A stretch of 12,977 nt of DNA from Alphaproteobacteria bacterium (lineage in GTDB: Bacteria; Pseudomonadota; Alphaproteobacteria; Puniceispirillales; Puniceispirillaceae). The position numbers were made by a program, and so were the translations under genes. Positions 1-6,242 of this stretch are shown here, in pieces; position 1 is the first letter of the stretch, and every line of letters begins with the position of its first letter. A model generated the notes under the pieces. That model saw only the letters and a list, made by a program, of their open reading frames with translations, did no database searches and had not been told where the DNA came from. The stretch covers positions 1-12,977 of the forward strand of contig JAACDT010000195.1 in the NCBI GenBank assembly GCA_009936885.1, written 5' to 3'.

Positions 1-87
1 ACACTTGGGATAGTCTTTAAGGATGATGAAGATGGCGATGTTTGCTATCACGTCCAAATGACGATATTAAGTGAAGATTTAGCGTAA
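1..87 (+). CDS. 3' end of an unidentified protein gene (partial)
   Basis: The first reading frame is open from the left edge for 28 codons and ends in TAA at 85-87. The translated tail is acidic in the middle (FKDDEDGD) and then looks like a beta-strand (CYHVQMTILSEDLA), which is plausible for a real C-terminus. A hairpin that could act as a terminator follows about 50 bases later, and the next gene converges on it from the other side. Too little is visible to name a family. The frame could be open by chance, so confidence is moderate at best. Confidence 0.45.
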   Translation, partial: TLGIVFKDDEDGDVCYHVQMTILSEDLA

Positions 88-139
88 ACTTTCTGGATAC
101 TAATACTCTGGATATTAATACATAGTCCCAAGATTAAGA

Positions 140-159
140 AAGCCAATTATGATTGGTTT
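140..159. terminator. Candidate bidirectional terminator hairpin between convergent genes
   Basis: Two 8-base arms (AAGCCAAT at 140-147 and ATTGGTTT at 152-159) pair around a TATG loop with one G-T wobble. On the plus strand the stem is followed by GTTATTT. On the minus strand it starts one base beyond the crotonase stop codon (161-163) and runs into CTTTCTTAATCTT. The position between two convergent 3' ends supports a shared terminator. The stem is short and the U-tracts are interrupted, so this is a candidate only. Confidence 0.45.
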
Positions 160-160
160 G

Positions 161-934
161 TTATTTGTCCTTTAACACAGCTTGTCGTTTTTCAATATAA
201 GCTGTCATCCCCTCTTTCTGGTCAAATGTTGAAAACATCGCATGGAATAATCTTCGCTCAAATTTAAGCCCTTCTGATAAGCTTGTCTCATAAGATCTAT
301 TCACTGATTCATTCGCCATCTGAACTATTGGCTTTGAAAATCCAGCTATTTTCTTTGCCGTATTTTTGGCATCTTCTAACAAGGTTTCTTGAGGGATTAT
401 TCTGGCTACCAGCCCAGCTTTTTCGGCTTCCTGCGCATCCATAAACCGCCCGGTAAGGCACATTTCCATTGCCTTTGATTTTCCAATTATTCTGGTTAGA
501 CGCTGACTGCCGCCTATACCAGGCATAATCCCTAGTGAAATTTCTGGTTGTCCAAATTTTGCTGTCTCTGAGGCAAGTACAAAATCACACATTAAAGCGA
601 GCTCGCACCCTCCCCCTAAAGCAAAACCTGAGACAGCTGCAATAATGGGCGTGCGTATTTGGGAGAGTTGATCCCATTGTGAGAACCAGTCTAAATCATA
701 CAGTTCTGTAAATGAATGTTGTTGCATTTCTTTGATATCGGCACCTGCAGCGAATGCTTTTTCAGACCCCGTTATTATGATGCACCCGATTTCCCGGTTA
801 TTATCTGCGATACGCAATGCAGAGAGTATTTCGTCTGCTAATTGTCTATTTAAGGCATTGAGAGCCTTTGGCCGATTTAAGGTAACCAGCATTATATTTT
901 CTTCAATTTCTGTTAGTATCGTCTCAAACTGCAT
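161..934 (-). CDS. Enoyl-CoA hydratase/isomerase family protein (crotonase)
   Basis: A 257-residue crotonase-fold protein of normal family length. It probably hydrates a trans-2-enoyl-CoA to the 3-hydroxyacyl-CoA in the cytoplasm, as in fatty-acid or aromatic side-chain beta-oxidation. Visible marks: the N-terminal LNRPKALNALN segment, the oxyanion-hole motif AAGADI (about residues 62-67), GGGCELAL with Glu111, and GQPEISLGIMPG with Glu131. The two glutamates are 20 residues apart, as in the catalytic pair of rat mitochondrial enoyl-CoA hydratase, which argues for true hydratase activity over other crotonase chemistries. I chose the ATG at 934 because TTGGAA lies about 9 bases upstream; the longer frame begins with TTG at 949 and has no better site. 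The acyl-CoA substrate is unknown. It is transcribed away from the DUF1330 gene across a dyad-rich intergenic region. Confidence 0.93.
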   Translation of the reverse strand: MQFETILTEIEENIMLVTLNRPKALNALNRQLADEILSALRIADNNREIGCIIITGSEKAFAAGADIKEMQQHSFTELYDLDWFSQWDQLSQIRTPIIAAVSGFALGGGCELALMCDFVLASETAKFGQPEISLGIMPGIGGSQRLTRIIGKSKAMEMCLTGRFMDAQEAEKAGLVARIIPQETLLEDAKNTAKKIAGFSKPIVQMANESVNRSYETSLSEGLKFERRLFHAMFSTFDQKEGMTAYIEKRQAVLKDK

Positions 935-1003
935 TTTGCTAAATTCCAATTTTATATCAATGGCATTTGGTCTGCCTTAGATGTAACAGATTTAAAATAG
1001 CAT

Positions 1004-1078
1004 AACTGAAATCACCAAAAATAGATAAACCAAAATTAGGTAAATTACCTACAATAATTCTCTAATTTAATTTCAGTT
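1004..1078. repeat. Nested inverted repeats in the divergent crotonase/DUF1330 intergenic region
   Basis: AACTGAAAT at 1004-1012 and its exact reverse complement ATTTCAGTT at 1070-1078 form 9-base arms separated by 57 bases. Almost concentrically between them (centres about 1041 and 1044) sits a perfect 15-base palindrome, TAGGTAAATTACCTA at 1037-1051. The whole array lies between two divergent genes, so an operator for a dimeric regulator is a reasonable inference. No binding protein can be named. Confidence 0.4.
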
Positions 1079-1123
1079 CAGAATAATCATCTTCATCAAA
1101 AAGCACATAAGCGTTCGTTTTAA

Positions 1124-1139
1124 TTGTTGTAAGCAACAA
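1124..1139. promoter_or_regulatory. 5-6-5 inverted repeat, possible activator site
   Basis: TTGTTGTAAGCAACAA is a dyad with arms TTGTT/AACAA and six central bases (6-base arms if the flanking G/C pair is counted). Its centre lies about 40 bases upstream of the start point predicted from the TATAAT at 1159-1164. That is where class II activators of the CRP/FNR type sit, and the 5-6-5 spacing resembles CRP-family sites, although the half-site is not the CRP consensus. The TATAAT has no good -35 hexamer, which fits an activator-dependent promoter. This is inference. Confidence 0.35.
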
Positions 1140-1158
1140 AAGAATAATGTTTAACACA

Positions 1159-1164
1159 TATAAT
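1159..1164 (+). promoter_or_regulatory. Candidate -10 box for the DUF1330 gene
   Basis: A perfect TATAAT lies 30 bases before the ATG at 1195, which would leave a 5' leader of about 24 bases. At the 17-18 base spacing there is no recognisable -35 box (the sequence is A-rich), so promoter strength may depend on an activator. Confidence 0.4.
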
Positions 1165-1184
1165 GACTATATTTAATTTTTTTT

Positions 1185-1188
1185 GGAG
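1185..1188 (+). promoter_or_regulatory. Shine-Dalgarno site deciding the DUF1330 start
   Basis: GGAG lies six bases before the ATG at 1195. The longer reading frame would begin with a TTG at 1183 that overlaps this GGAG, so the internal ATG is the better start. Confidence 0.7.
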
Positions 1189-1194
1189 ATTTTA

Positions 1195-1497
1195 ATGACT
1201 GCTTTCTGGTTGGCCCGCTCAAAAATTAACGATCCTGTTGCCTATAAAAGATATACCGACAGAGTGCCCGAAATCATTGCATCTCACGGCGGAAAAATAC
1301 GAGCAAGAGGCGGAGATTTTCAAATTCTAGAAGGCCCCAAAAAGTTTGAGAGATTTGTGGTAATTGAATTTCCATCTCTAAAGGCTGCAGAAGCATGTTG
1401 GGCGTCCGATGAATACCAAGAAGCAGCTAGCAATCGAAAATACGGCGCTGGCGAGGTAGAATTGGTTATTCTAGAAGCAGGCGAATTCACAAAATAA
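1195..1497 (+). CDS. DUF1330 family protein
   Basis: A 100-residue protein with the standard DUF1330 pattern: WLARSKINDPVAYKRYTDRVPEIIASHGGKIRARGG near the start, then FERFVVIEFPSLKAAEACWASDEYQEA, then R-YGAGEVELVILEA at the end. The family has a ferredoxin-like dimeric alpha/beta-barrel fold, is cytoplasmic, and has no established reaction; full family length is about 95-100 residues, so this copy is complete. The start is set by GGAG at 1185-1188. It is transcribed divergently from the crotonase and converges with the VOC gene, leaving only 26 bases between the two stops. It is single and not part of the minus-strand operon. The family call is firm and the role unknown. Confidence 0.9.
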   Translation: MTAFWLARSKINDPVAYKRYTDRVPEIIASHGGKIRARGGDFQILEGPKKFERFVVIEFPSLKAAEACWASDEYQEAASNRKYGAGEVELVILEAGEFTK

Positions 1498-1528
1498 TGA
1501 TTGGGGCGCTAATCAAAATGCAATTAGT
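1498..1528. terminator. Weak stem-loops between convergent stops
   Basis: TGATT (1498-1502) can pair with AATCA (1511-1515), and alternatively CTAAT (1509-1513) with ATTAG (1524-1528). Either could form a short hairpin where the DUF1330 and VOC transcripts meet. There is no run of T on either strand, so terminator function is uncertain. Confidence 0.2.
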
Positions 1529-1988
1529 TAGGTTTTAATGACATTACAGGCAAGGTTTCTGTCTCGTCCATTTCCTCAGCTGGAAAATTAAGCTCTACTG
1601 TTATTCCATTTGGATCCCGCACGAATATCTGTATTAATGTCGCATTTTTACCTTTTTGCTCAATAAAGGGCGTGTTGTTCTTTTTAAACGTCTCAATCAT
1701 TTGTTTTCGGCCTGAAGCACGAAACGCAATATGATGAATAGGCCTTCCACCTTTTGCAATATCCTCTTCAGAGAAGCTAATTGGCGTATCGTCGCTGGCC
1801 TCACGCTCTCTTGGTGGCACGATATGAATAATGTCATGATCACCAATATAAAGCCATGTTACCTCAACGTCTGGCCCAAAATCTGGGTGAGGTCCGACCC
1901 TCATTCCAAGGTTTGATACATACCAATCACAGCTCGCCTGATACGACTTTGCGACAATTAAATAATGTTCAAGATAAGATACTGGCAT
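1524..1988 (-). CDS. VOC superfamily protein (glyoxalase/extradiol dioxygenase-like)
   Basis: A 154-residue vicinal-oxygen-chelate protein with two beta-alpha-beta-beta-beta modules. Visible marks: LEHYLIVAKSYQASCDWYVSNLGMRVG at the N-terminus with His8 as likely first metal ligand, His55 in DIIHIVP, His85-His86 in PIHHIAFRA, and the closing signature FVRDPNGITVELNF with Glu132. Conserved His and Glu at these places suggest a divalent-metal site. VOC proteins include lyases, isomerases, epimerases and dioxygenases, so the reaction cannot be fixed from sequence. An AGGGG site lies about seven bases before the ATG. It is the last gene of the minus-strand run from 5649, following the quinone-oxidoreductase gene by 61 bases, so it may act on a product of that pathway. 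Confidence 0.85.
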   Translation of the reverse strand: MPVSYLEHYLIVAKSYQASCDWYVSNLGMRVGPHPDFGPDVEVTWLYIGDHDIIHIVPPREREASDDTPISFSEEDIAKGGRPIHHIAFRASGRKQMIETFKKNNTPFIEQKGKNATLIQIFVRDPNGITVELNFPAEEMDETETLPVMSLKPN

Positions 1989-2049
1989 TAATCAACCCCT
2001 GCTATAAATTTAATTATAATAGGGCATTGAAACACCCTTTTGTTATACA

Positions 2050-3024
2050 TCACGGAATGATTATGGTTGAGCCAGTTGTTATTCCTGCCTCTAAATCGCG
2101 ATGAAGCTCTATAATATTTGACAGACTCTCTTCTCTATCGATTGATACGTCTAAGACACCGTCAACTAATAGTGCAAAAACGGTGTTAGCGGACATTTGC
2201 AATTCCTCAGTGGTGCCCACATAATTAGCAAGCGATGGACGGCAAAAATACAATGAGCCATTATGCTGCAACTGCGAAGGTGTGACGGCAGGCGCTTCTC
2301 CTGTAGTTGCTCCAAATGAGATAAAAAATCCACGCGGCGACAAAGAGTTAAGAGAGGCCTGAAAACTATCCCTTCCAACAGAATCATAAAGCACTGGAAC
2401 TCCTTTACCGTCTGTTATTTCATGCACCCTTTGTGCTATATTATCGCTCTTTCTGTCCAAAGCATAATCATAGCCAAACTTTAATATGGAAGCACAATTT
2501 TCAGGGCCTGATGTCACACCGATCATGGTTGCGCCAATATGCTTGCCCCATTGACCTGCGAGATGCCCAACCCCGCCAGATGCTGCATAGAATAAAACAG
2601 TCTCGCCTGCTTGAACCCGATAGGTTCTACAAAGCAAATATTCAACTGTCATTCCCTTCATCAAGATAGCCGCCGCAAGCTTGTCAGAGACTGTTTCAGG
2701 GATTTTTACAGCTCGTGCTGCTGGCAAAAGTCGATGTTTTGCATAAGCGCCAAGAATAGGGCCATAACAAACCCGGTCACCCACATTCAAATGAGTAACC
2801 CCAGATCCAAGCTTAATAACAGTACCAGCTGCTTCCAGCCCCAAATGCATTGGTGTCTGCATTTTATAGTATCCAGAGCGCTGATATACATCCATATAAT
2901 TCAAGCCGATTGCTGTCTGCTCTATTAATATCTCGCCTTCAGACGGCTCTGCTATCTCAATCGTTTTGAGCTGCATTACTTCAGGACCACCCTGACTTTC
3001 AAGAATTATAGCGTGTGTTTTCAT
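2050..3024 (-). CDS. Quinone oxidoreductase-like MDR protein (NADPH:quinone reductase family)
   Basis: A 324-residue zinc-free medium-chain dehydrogenase/reductase; E. coli QorA has nearly the same length. It has the family segments IGLNYMDVYQRSGYY (about residues 38-52), LGLEAAGTVIKLGSGVTHLNVGDRV, and the nucleotide-binding loop AASGGVG (about 148-154) typical of NADPH-binding quinone reductases. It lacks the catalytic and structural zinc cysteines of the alcohol dehydrogenase next door. The likely reaction is NADPH-dependent reduction of a quinone or an alpha,beta-unsaturated carbonyl in the cytoplasm. A GAGGAG site lies about ten bases before the ATG. It lies 61 bases after the zinc dehydrogenase gene and 61 before the VOC gene, so co-transcription is likely. 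In this operon it may reduce an enone intermediate rather than act as a general quinone reductase. Confidence 0.92.
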   Translation of the reverse strand: MKTHAIILESQGGPEVMQLKTIEIAEPSEGEILIEQTAIGLNYMDVYQRSGYYKMQTPMHLGLEAAGTVIKLGSGVTHLNVGDRVCYGPILGAYAKHRLLPAARAVKIPETVSDKLAAAILMKGMTVEYLLCRTYRVQAGETVLFYAASGGVGHLAGQWGKHIGATMIGVTSGPENCASILKFGYDYALDRKSDNIAQRVHEITDGKGVPVLYDSVGRDSFQASLNSLSPRGFFISFGATTGEAPAVTPSQLQHNGSLYFCRPSLANYVGTTEELQMSANTVFALLVDGVLDVSIDREESLSNIIELHRDLEAGITTGSTIIIP

Positions 3025-3085
3025 GCAAAACTATCTCCTCTAACATATTTATAGAACACCGTAAAAAAGGTCGTTAGGAGTAATA

Positions 3086-4210
3086 CTAATAGCTGTTTGT
3101 CACCACCACTTTTATAGCATCATCTACTCTGTCTCTGGCATATCGGATTGCTTCAGGTAAATCGTTCATATCAAATGTATGTGTATGCACAAGGCTTGCC
3201 TCAAATCTCTTTTCAGCCATAAATGCCATTGCACGGTGAGTTGCTGACTTACCCTCACCCCGTATTCCATACAGATAAATGTTATTAACCGCTAAATACC
3301 CAATATCAAACGTTACTGCATTTTTTGGAAAGGCTGCCAGACAGACCTTGCCGCCTCTATTAGTCATATGCACAGATTGATTTACAGTTTCTTCTGAGCC
3401 TGCACAATCAATAACGTAATCAGCGCCTTTTCCGGTAATTGCTTTTACCTCTGCTTCAACATCAACTTGTTTTGCATTAAGAATAATATCAGCGCCAAGC
3501 TTACGTCCTATTTCAAGCCGGTTTTCGCGGGTACCAACAAGTATAACTGGTGATGCCCCAAGTGACTTTGCAACTGCAACAGCAAGCAATCCAATCGGCC
3601 CAGGGCCAATCACAACAACAGACTCCCCTGCAACAAGGCCGCCAAGTTCGGTCAATCCATACATGGATGTGCCAGCTGTCACCACCAAGGTTGCAACTTC
3701 ATCACTCATATCATCAGGCACTTTGATCATGGTGTTGATATTATTGATGGCATATTGGCAAAAACCACCTTGGGAGGTAAAGCCGTTGGCGCGATGGCCT
3801 TTATTCATATCCCTATAATTCAACCCGTAATTATGACAGGATGTATACATACCAGAACGACATCTTTTACATTGGCCGCAACCAGCGTGAATTTCAACTG
3901 TTACTCTGTCACCAATTTCAAATTCATCTACCCCCGGTCCTAATGCAGCAACCGTTCCCATATATTCATGTCCAGGTGTGAAATTTTTGTTAAAAGGATC
4001 CCCGCCTTCAATCATTGCAGGTGTGCCATATTTCATCACTTCAAGGTCTGTTGCACAAATTGCGATTGCATCAATGCGAATAAGTACCTCTGCTTTTGCA
4101 GGAACAGGAACCGGCTTAGAGATTTGCACAAGCTCTTCTGGATTTCCAAGCACCCAAGCTTTCATATTTTCAGGAACAGGCATCTTTTCTGAATATGTTA
4201 CATCTGACAT
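3086..4210 (-). CDS. Zinc-dependent alcohol/polyol dehydrogenase (MDR superfamily)
   Basis: A 374-residue zinc MDR dehydrogenase. The GroES-like half carries the likely catalytic zinc ligands Cys52 (ICATDLE) and His81-Glu82 (PGHEYMGTV). The structural zinc lobe is intact with Cys111, Cys114, Cys117 and Cys125 (CGQCKRCRSGMYTSC). The Rossmann half has the GPGPIG loop at 202-207 in VVVIGPGPIGLLAVAVAKSLGA. At the end of the second strand the sequence is Val-Gly-Thr-Arg (225-228), where NAD-specific members usually have Asp; this hints at NADP. It probably oxidises a secondary alcohol or polyol, in the sorbitol/threonine dehydrogenase branch, but the substrate is not known. AGGA lies seven bases before the ATG. 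It is the third gene of the operon, 44 bases after the cupin. Confidence 0.93.
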   Translation of the reverse strand: MSDVTYSEKMPVPENMKAWVLGNPEELVQISKPVPVPAKAEVLIRIDAIAICATDLEVMKYGTPAMIEGGDPFNKNFTPGHEYMGTVAALGPGVDEFEIGDRVTVEIHAGCGQCKRCRSGMYTSCHNYGLNYRDMNKGHRANGFTSQGGFCQYAINNINTMIKVPDDMSDEVATLVVTAGTSMYGLTELGGLVAGESVVVIGPGPIGLLAVAVAKSLGASPVILVGTRENRLEIGRKLGADIILNAKQVDVEAEVKAITGKGADYVIDCAGSEETVNQSVHMTNRGGKVCLAAFPKNAVTFDIGYLAVNNIYLYGIRGEGKSATHRAMAFMAEKRFEASLVHTHTFDMNDLPEAIRYARDRVDDAIKVVVTNSY

Positions 4211-4254
4211 TTATCTATCCTATGGTTACTCTAAAATGATGCTTAGCAATCTGG

Positions 4255-4728
4255 CTAGATAGTTGGCTCTTTTAAGCGGTATCCATCTGGAATTTCCAGT
4301 GGTTCATTATCTCCATCGATAAATTCAACCGTTGTGAATAATAATTCGGTATCACCGATATTTTCAACTGAATGAAGCATATATTCATCTTCACCATAAT
4401 GAAAATGTCTGGTTTCACCTGCAAAATGCTTTACATCTTTGATTTCCCCTGATGAAAAATAATTACGAGCACGGCCATCATTATGTGAACTCCAGAAATA
4501 AGGATTTACATGGCGGTGAAATGGACAGCGATAGCCAGCAGGCAATCTTAAATGCCATACCCTAACCTGAGGCGTCTCCGACACTAAAATAGACCCAACG
4601 CACCCATTATTGTGGCTTTGCTTCATTTCTTCGATTAATTCTGCAGGCCAGTTTTTGAAATCATCTAAATTCTGAGATGTTTCAATATGGTCGCTTTTCC
4701 GAGTTACCTTATCTATCTGTCCATCCAT
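4255..4728 (-). CDS. Cupin-domain protein, BauB-like
   Basis: A 157-residue single-domain cupin. Motif 1 is recognisable as GYRCPFHRH (His71, His73), but the glutamate usually found 4-5 residues later is replaced by the stretch VNPYFW. Motif 2 keeps its histidine and asparagine in YMLHSVENIGD (His119, Asn123). The pattern resembles the small cupins of the BauB type found near amine and sugar-acid catabolic genes. It could bind metal through three histidines or act without metal. There is no signal peptide, so it is cytoplasmic. Its Shine-Dalgarno (AGGAGGGG) overlaps the aldolase stop codon, a sign of translational coupling with the gene before it. The enzymatic role is unknown. Confidence 0.75.
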   Translation of the reverse strand: MDGQIDKVTRKSDHIETSQNLDDFKNWPAELIEEMKQSHNNGCVGSILVSETPQVRVWHLRLPAGYRCPFHRHVNPYFWSSHNDGRARNYFSSGEIKDVKHFAGETRHFHYGEDEYMLHSVENIGDTELLFTTVEFIDGDNEPLEIPDGYRLKEPTI

Positions 4729-4734
4729 TGCTAT

Positions 4735-4742
4735 CCCCTCCT
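4735..4742 (-). promoter_or_regulatory. Shine-Dalgarno overlapping the upstream stop codon
   Basis: AGGAGGGG ends six bases before the cupin ATG and overlaps the TAG of the aldolase gene (4741-4743). Ribosomes ending the aldolase would sit on this site, so the two proteins are probably translated together. Confidence 0.75.
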
Positions 4743-5649
4743 AATTCGCAAAAATTTCTGATAAACCAGAATATAGCTTTCGCTTTTCCTCCGGTTTTAA
4801 TTGGCGCAATGGTGGTGCAAGCCGCTCCCAATCCGCATCTCCAATCCGATTGGCTTCTGCTGATTTCATCGCTGCCATTAAATTAAACCCGCCTATAAAA
4901 CTGCGCGCTTCAACTACCCTTTTAAATTCCTTGCTGTCTGGTCCGTCAGAGGCTTTTATGGCGGCTTGAACAAGTGTTGCAAATACGTTTGTTGAGCCTG
5001 AAATAACACCAGCACAACCAGCATCAATTCCCTTAAAATAAAATGCCTCCGAAGACGGATAGACGTCAAAATCTTTCTCTTTTCCGCCTGTGGCCTGCGC
5101 GAATGCGGCAGATTGTGAAAAATCACCAGACGAATCTTTTAAACCAGCAATAATAGGTCCAAATTCTTTTTTTAAACGCACTACCAAATCAACAGAGATG
5201 GGAACCTGCGAGACTTGCGGAAAATGATAGAGGTAAATACGCAATTTATCGGAATTAATAGTATCTATCATAAATGAAAAATAATCATATAATCCATCAT
5301 CGCTAACGGACTTATAATAGAACGGTGGTAGCACCAGCTGGTTAACATAACCATACTCCAAAGCTGCTTTGGAAATCCGCGCTGCATCAGGCGTTGATGA
5401 ATTGCCTGTTCCAACTATTACCCTGTCGCAAGGAATACCGGCATCACAAAGCGATTTTGGCAAAGACACCCTATCTTCAATTGAGATAGATGACCCCTCC
5501 CCCGTAGTGCCAATTGGAGCCACCCCGTCACACCCACCATCTGTAAGCAAATAAGAACAATAATCAGTGAGTTTTGAGTGCTCAAGCCGATAATTCTTGT
5601 TAAATGGGGATATAGCAGCTGCGTAAATGCCGCGCCTTGCTTTTGTCAT
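4741..5649 (-). CDS. DapA/NanA-family aldolase (dihydrodipicolinate synthase family)
   Basis: A 302-residue TIM-barrel class I lyase. It has PIGTTGEGSS (Thr48-Thr49 by the chosen start), the GTGNSSTPDAARISKAALEYG segment, PPFYYK, the catalytic tyrosine in IYLYHFPQ (about Tyr141) and the Schiff-base lysine in AGLKDSSGDF (about Lys171). These residues are all kept, so it should be active in condensing or cleaving a 2-oxo acid, with pyruvate as usual partner. The context (alcohol dehydrogenase, cupin, MDR reductase, VOC protein) points to catabolism rather than lysine synthesis, so I do not call it dapA. The start at 5649 is chosen because AGGA (5661-5664) lies 11 bases upstream; the longer frame adds only MFRKYNK and its first codons overlap that site. 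It is the first gene of the operon. Confidence 0.9.
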   Translation of the reverse strand: MTKARRGIYAAAISPFNKNYRLEHSKLTDYCSYLLTDGGCDGVAPIGTTGEGSSISIEDRVSLPKSLCDAGIPCDRVIVGTGNSSTPDAARISKAALEYGYVNQLVLPPFYYKSVSDDGLYDYFSFMIDTINSDKLRIYLYHFPQVSQVPISVDLVVRLKKEFGPIIAGLKDSSGDFSQSAAFAQATGGKEKDFDVYPSSEAFYFKGIDAGCAGVISGSTNVFATLVQAAIKASDGPDSKEFKRVVEARSFIGGFNLMAAMKSAEANRIGDADWERLAPPLRQLKPEEKRKLYSGLSEIFAN

Positions 5650-5660
5650 TTTATTGTATT

Positions 5661-5664
5661 TCCT
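5661..5664 (-). promoter_or_regulatory. Shine-Dalgarno supporting the aldolase start
   Basis: AGGA lies 11 bases before the ATG at 5649. The spacing is on the long side, but the alternative ATG at 5670 has no purine-rich site upstream. Confidence 0.45.
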
Positions 5665-5753
5665 AAACACATTTATTCAATTTAGTTAGTCCGCACATCT
5701 TCGGCTATATAATAAGCAGAGACCATTACACCATCCATGATAAAGGACAATTA

Positions 5754-6056
5754 TTAAAGCGTTATGTCATTGTCAGATAAAGCATACACACCAGATCTCT
5801 CTCTGCCAATATGGTATATTTTTTTCTGCTCAATAAGGACATTTAATCCCCGATATAGTGAGGGTGGAGGTATCTTATTTGTCAATTGATGTGTTTTTAT
5901 ATAATCAATATAAGCGCTTCCATTATGTTCTTCTGCAATTAGTATAATGGATGCAAGAATGAGTTTCTCATTCTGTGAATTGACTTGTAACTCTAAATGT
6001 TCTTCTATCTCATTTAATGCCATCATCAGATAGCTGAATGAGCGTTTCGTTTCCAT
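5754..6056 (-). CDS. Small winged-helix DNA-binding protein, putative regulator
   Basis: A 100-residue protein (104 if it starts at the GTG at 6068) that reads like a compact winged helix. A helix EKLILASIILIAEE is followed by NGSAYIDYIKTHQL, a likely recognition helix in PPPSLYRGLNVLIEQKKIYHIG, and a hairpin wing ending in SGVYALS. This resembles MarR- or PadR-type domains but I cannot assign a named family. It lies about 100 bases upstream of the aldolase gene in the same orientation, and divergently from the gene at 6243, so it is a natural candidate for controlling either. Neither start has a clear Shine-Dalgarno; ATG was preferred over GTG. It has no effector domain, so any ligand sensing would have to be within this small fold. 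Confidence 0.65.
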   Translation of the reverse strand: METKRSFSYLMMALNEIEEHLELQVNSQNEKLILASIILIAEEHNGSAYIDYIKTHQLTNKIPPPSLYRGLNVLIEQKKIYHIGRERSGVYALSDNDITL

Positions 6057-6099
6057 GTTATTTTTCACTTTTAGATGTCAAAACAGTTTATATTTTTCC

Positions 6100-6224
6100 A
6101 ACCCTCTATAACAGTTAATCATAATAAATTCAGTGATTTTCGTAAATAAATTTATTTGAGGTTTCTCTTATATACTATTCTAGCTATTAATAGGGGCGTA
6201 TATAATTGCCAACATTAGAGGGTT
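6100..6224. repeat. Long-spaced inverted repeat in the divergent intergenic region
   Basis: AACCCTCTA at 6100-6108 and TAGAGGGTT at 6216-6224 are exact reverse complements, 107 bases apart, flanking most of the AT-rich gap between the winged-helix gene and the divergent gene at 6243. The second arm lies just downstream of the TATAAT at 6201-6206, near the expected transcription start. CAGTTAA (6112-6118) also recurs inverted as TTAACTG (6223-6229). This could be a pair of operator half-regions for the neighbouring regulator, or chance. Confidence 0.35.
6201..6206 (+). promoter_or_regulatory. Candidate -10 box for the gene at 6243
   Basis: A perfect TATAAT lies 36 bases before the ATG at 6243. 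At 17-base spacing the -35 position reads TTCTAG, a poor match. The predicted start point falls just before the TAGAGGGTT arm. Confidence 0.4.
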
Positions 6225-6242
6225 AACTGGGACGAAAGCAAC

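Noticed and set aside
732..980. Plus-strand ORF of 82 codons opposite the crotonase gene
   Set aside because: It is the antisense shadow of a strong crotonase frame and has no Shine-Dalgarno or recognisable family.
2433..2928. Two plus-strand ORFs opposite the quinone oxidoreductase gene
   Set aside because: Both lie inside a well-supported minus-strand gene, and their products look random (many Cys, Ser and His).
3968..4262. Plus-strand ORFs opposite the start of the zinc dehydrogenase
   Set aside because: Shadows of the minus-strand gene, whose zinc motifs fix the true frame.
6076..6081. Perfect TTGACA on the minus strand before the winged-helix gene
   Set aside because: The -10 position at normal spacing would fall inside the coding sequence, so it is not a usable promoter for either start.
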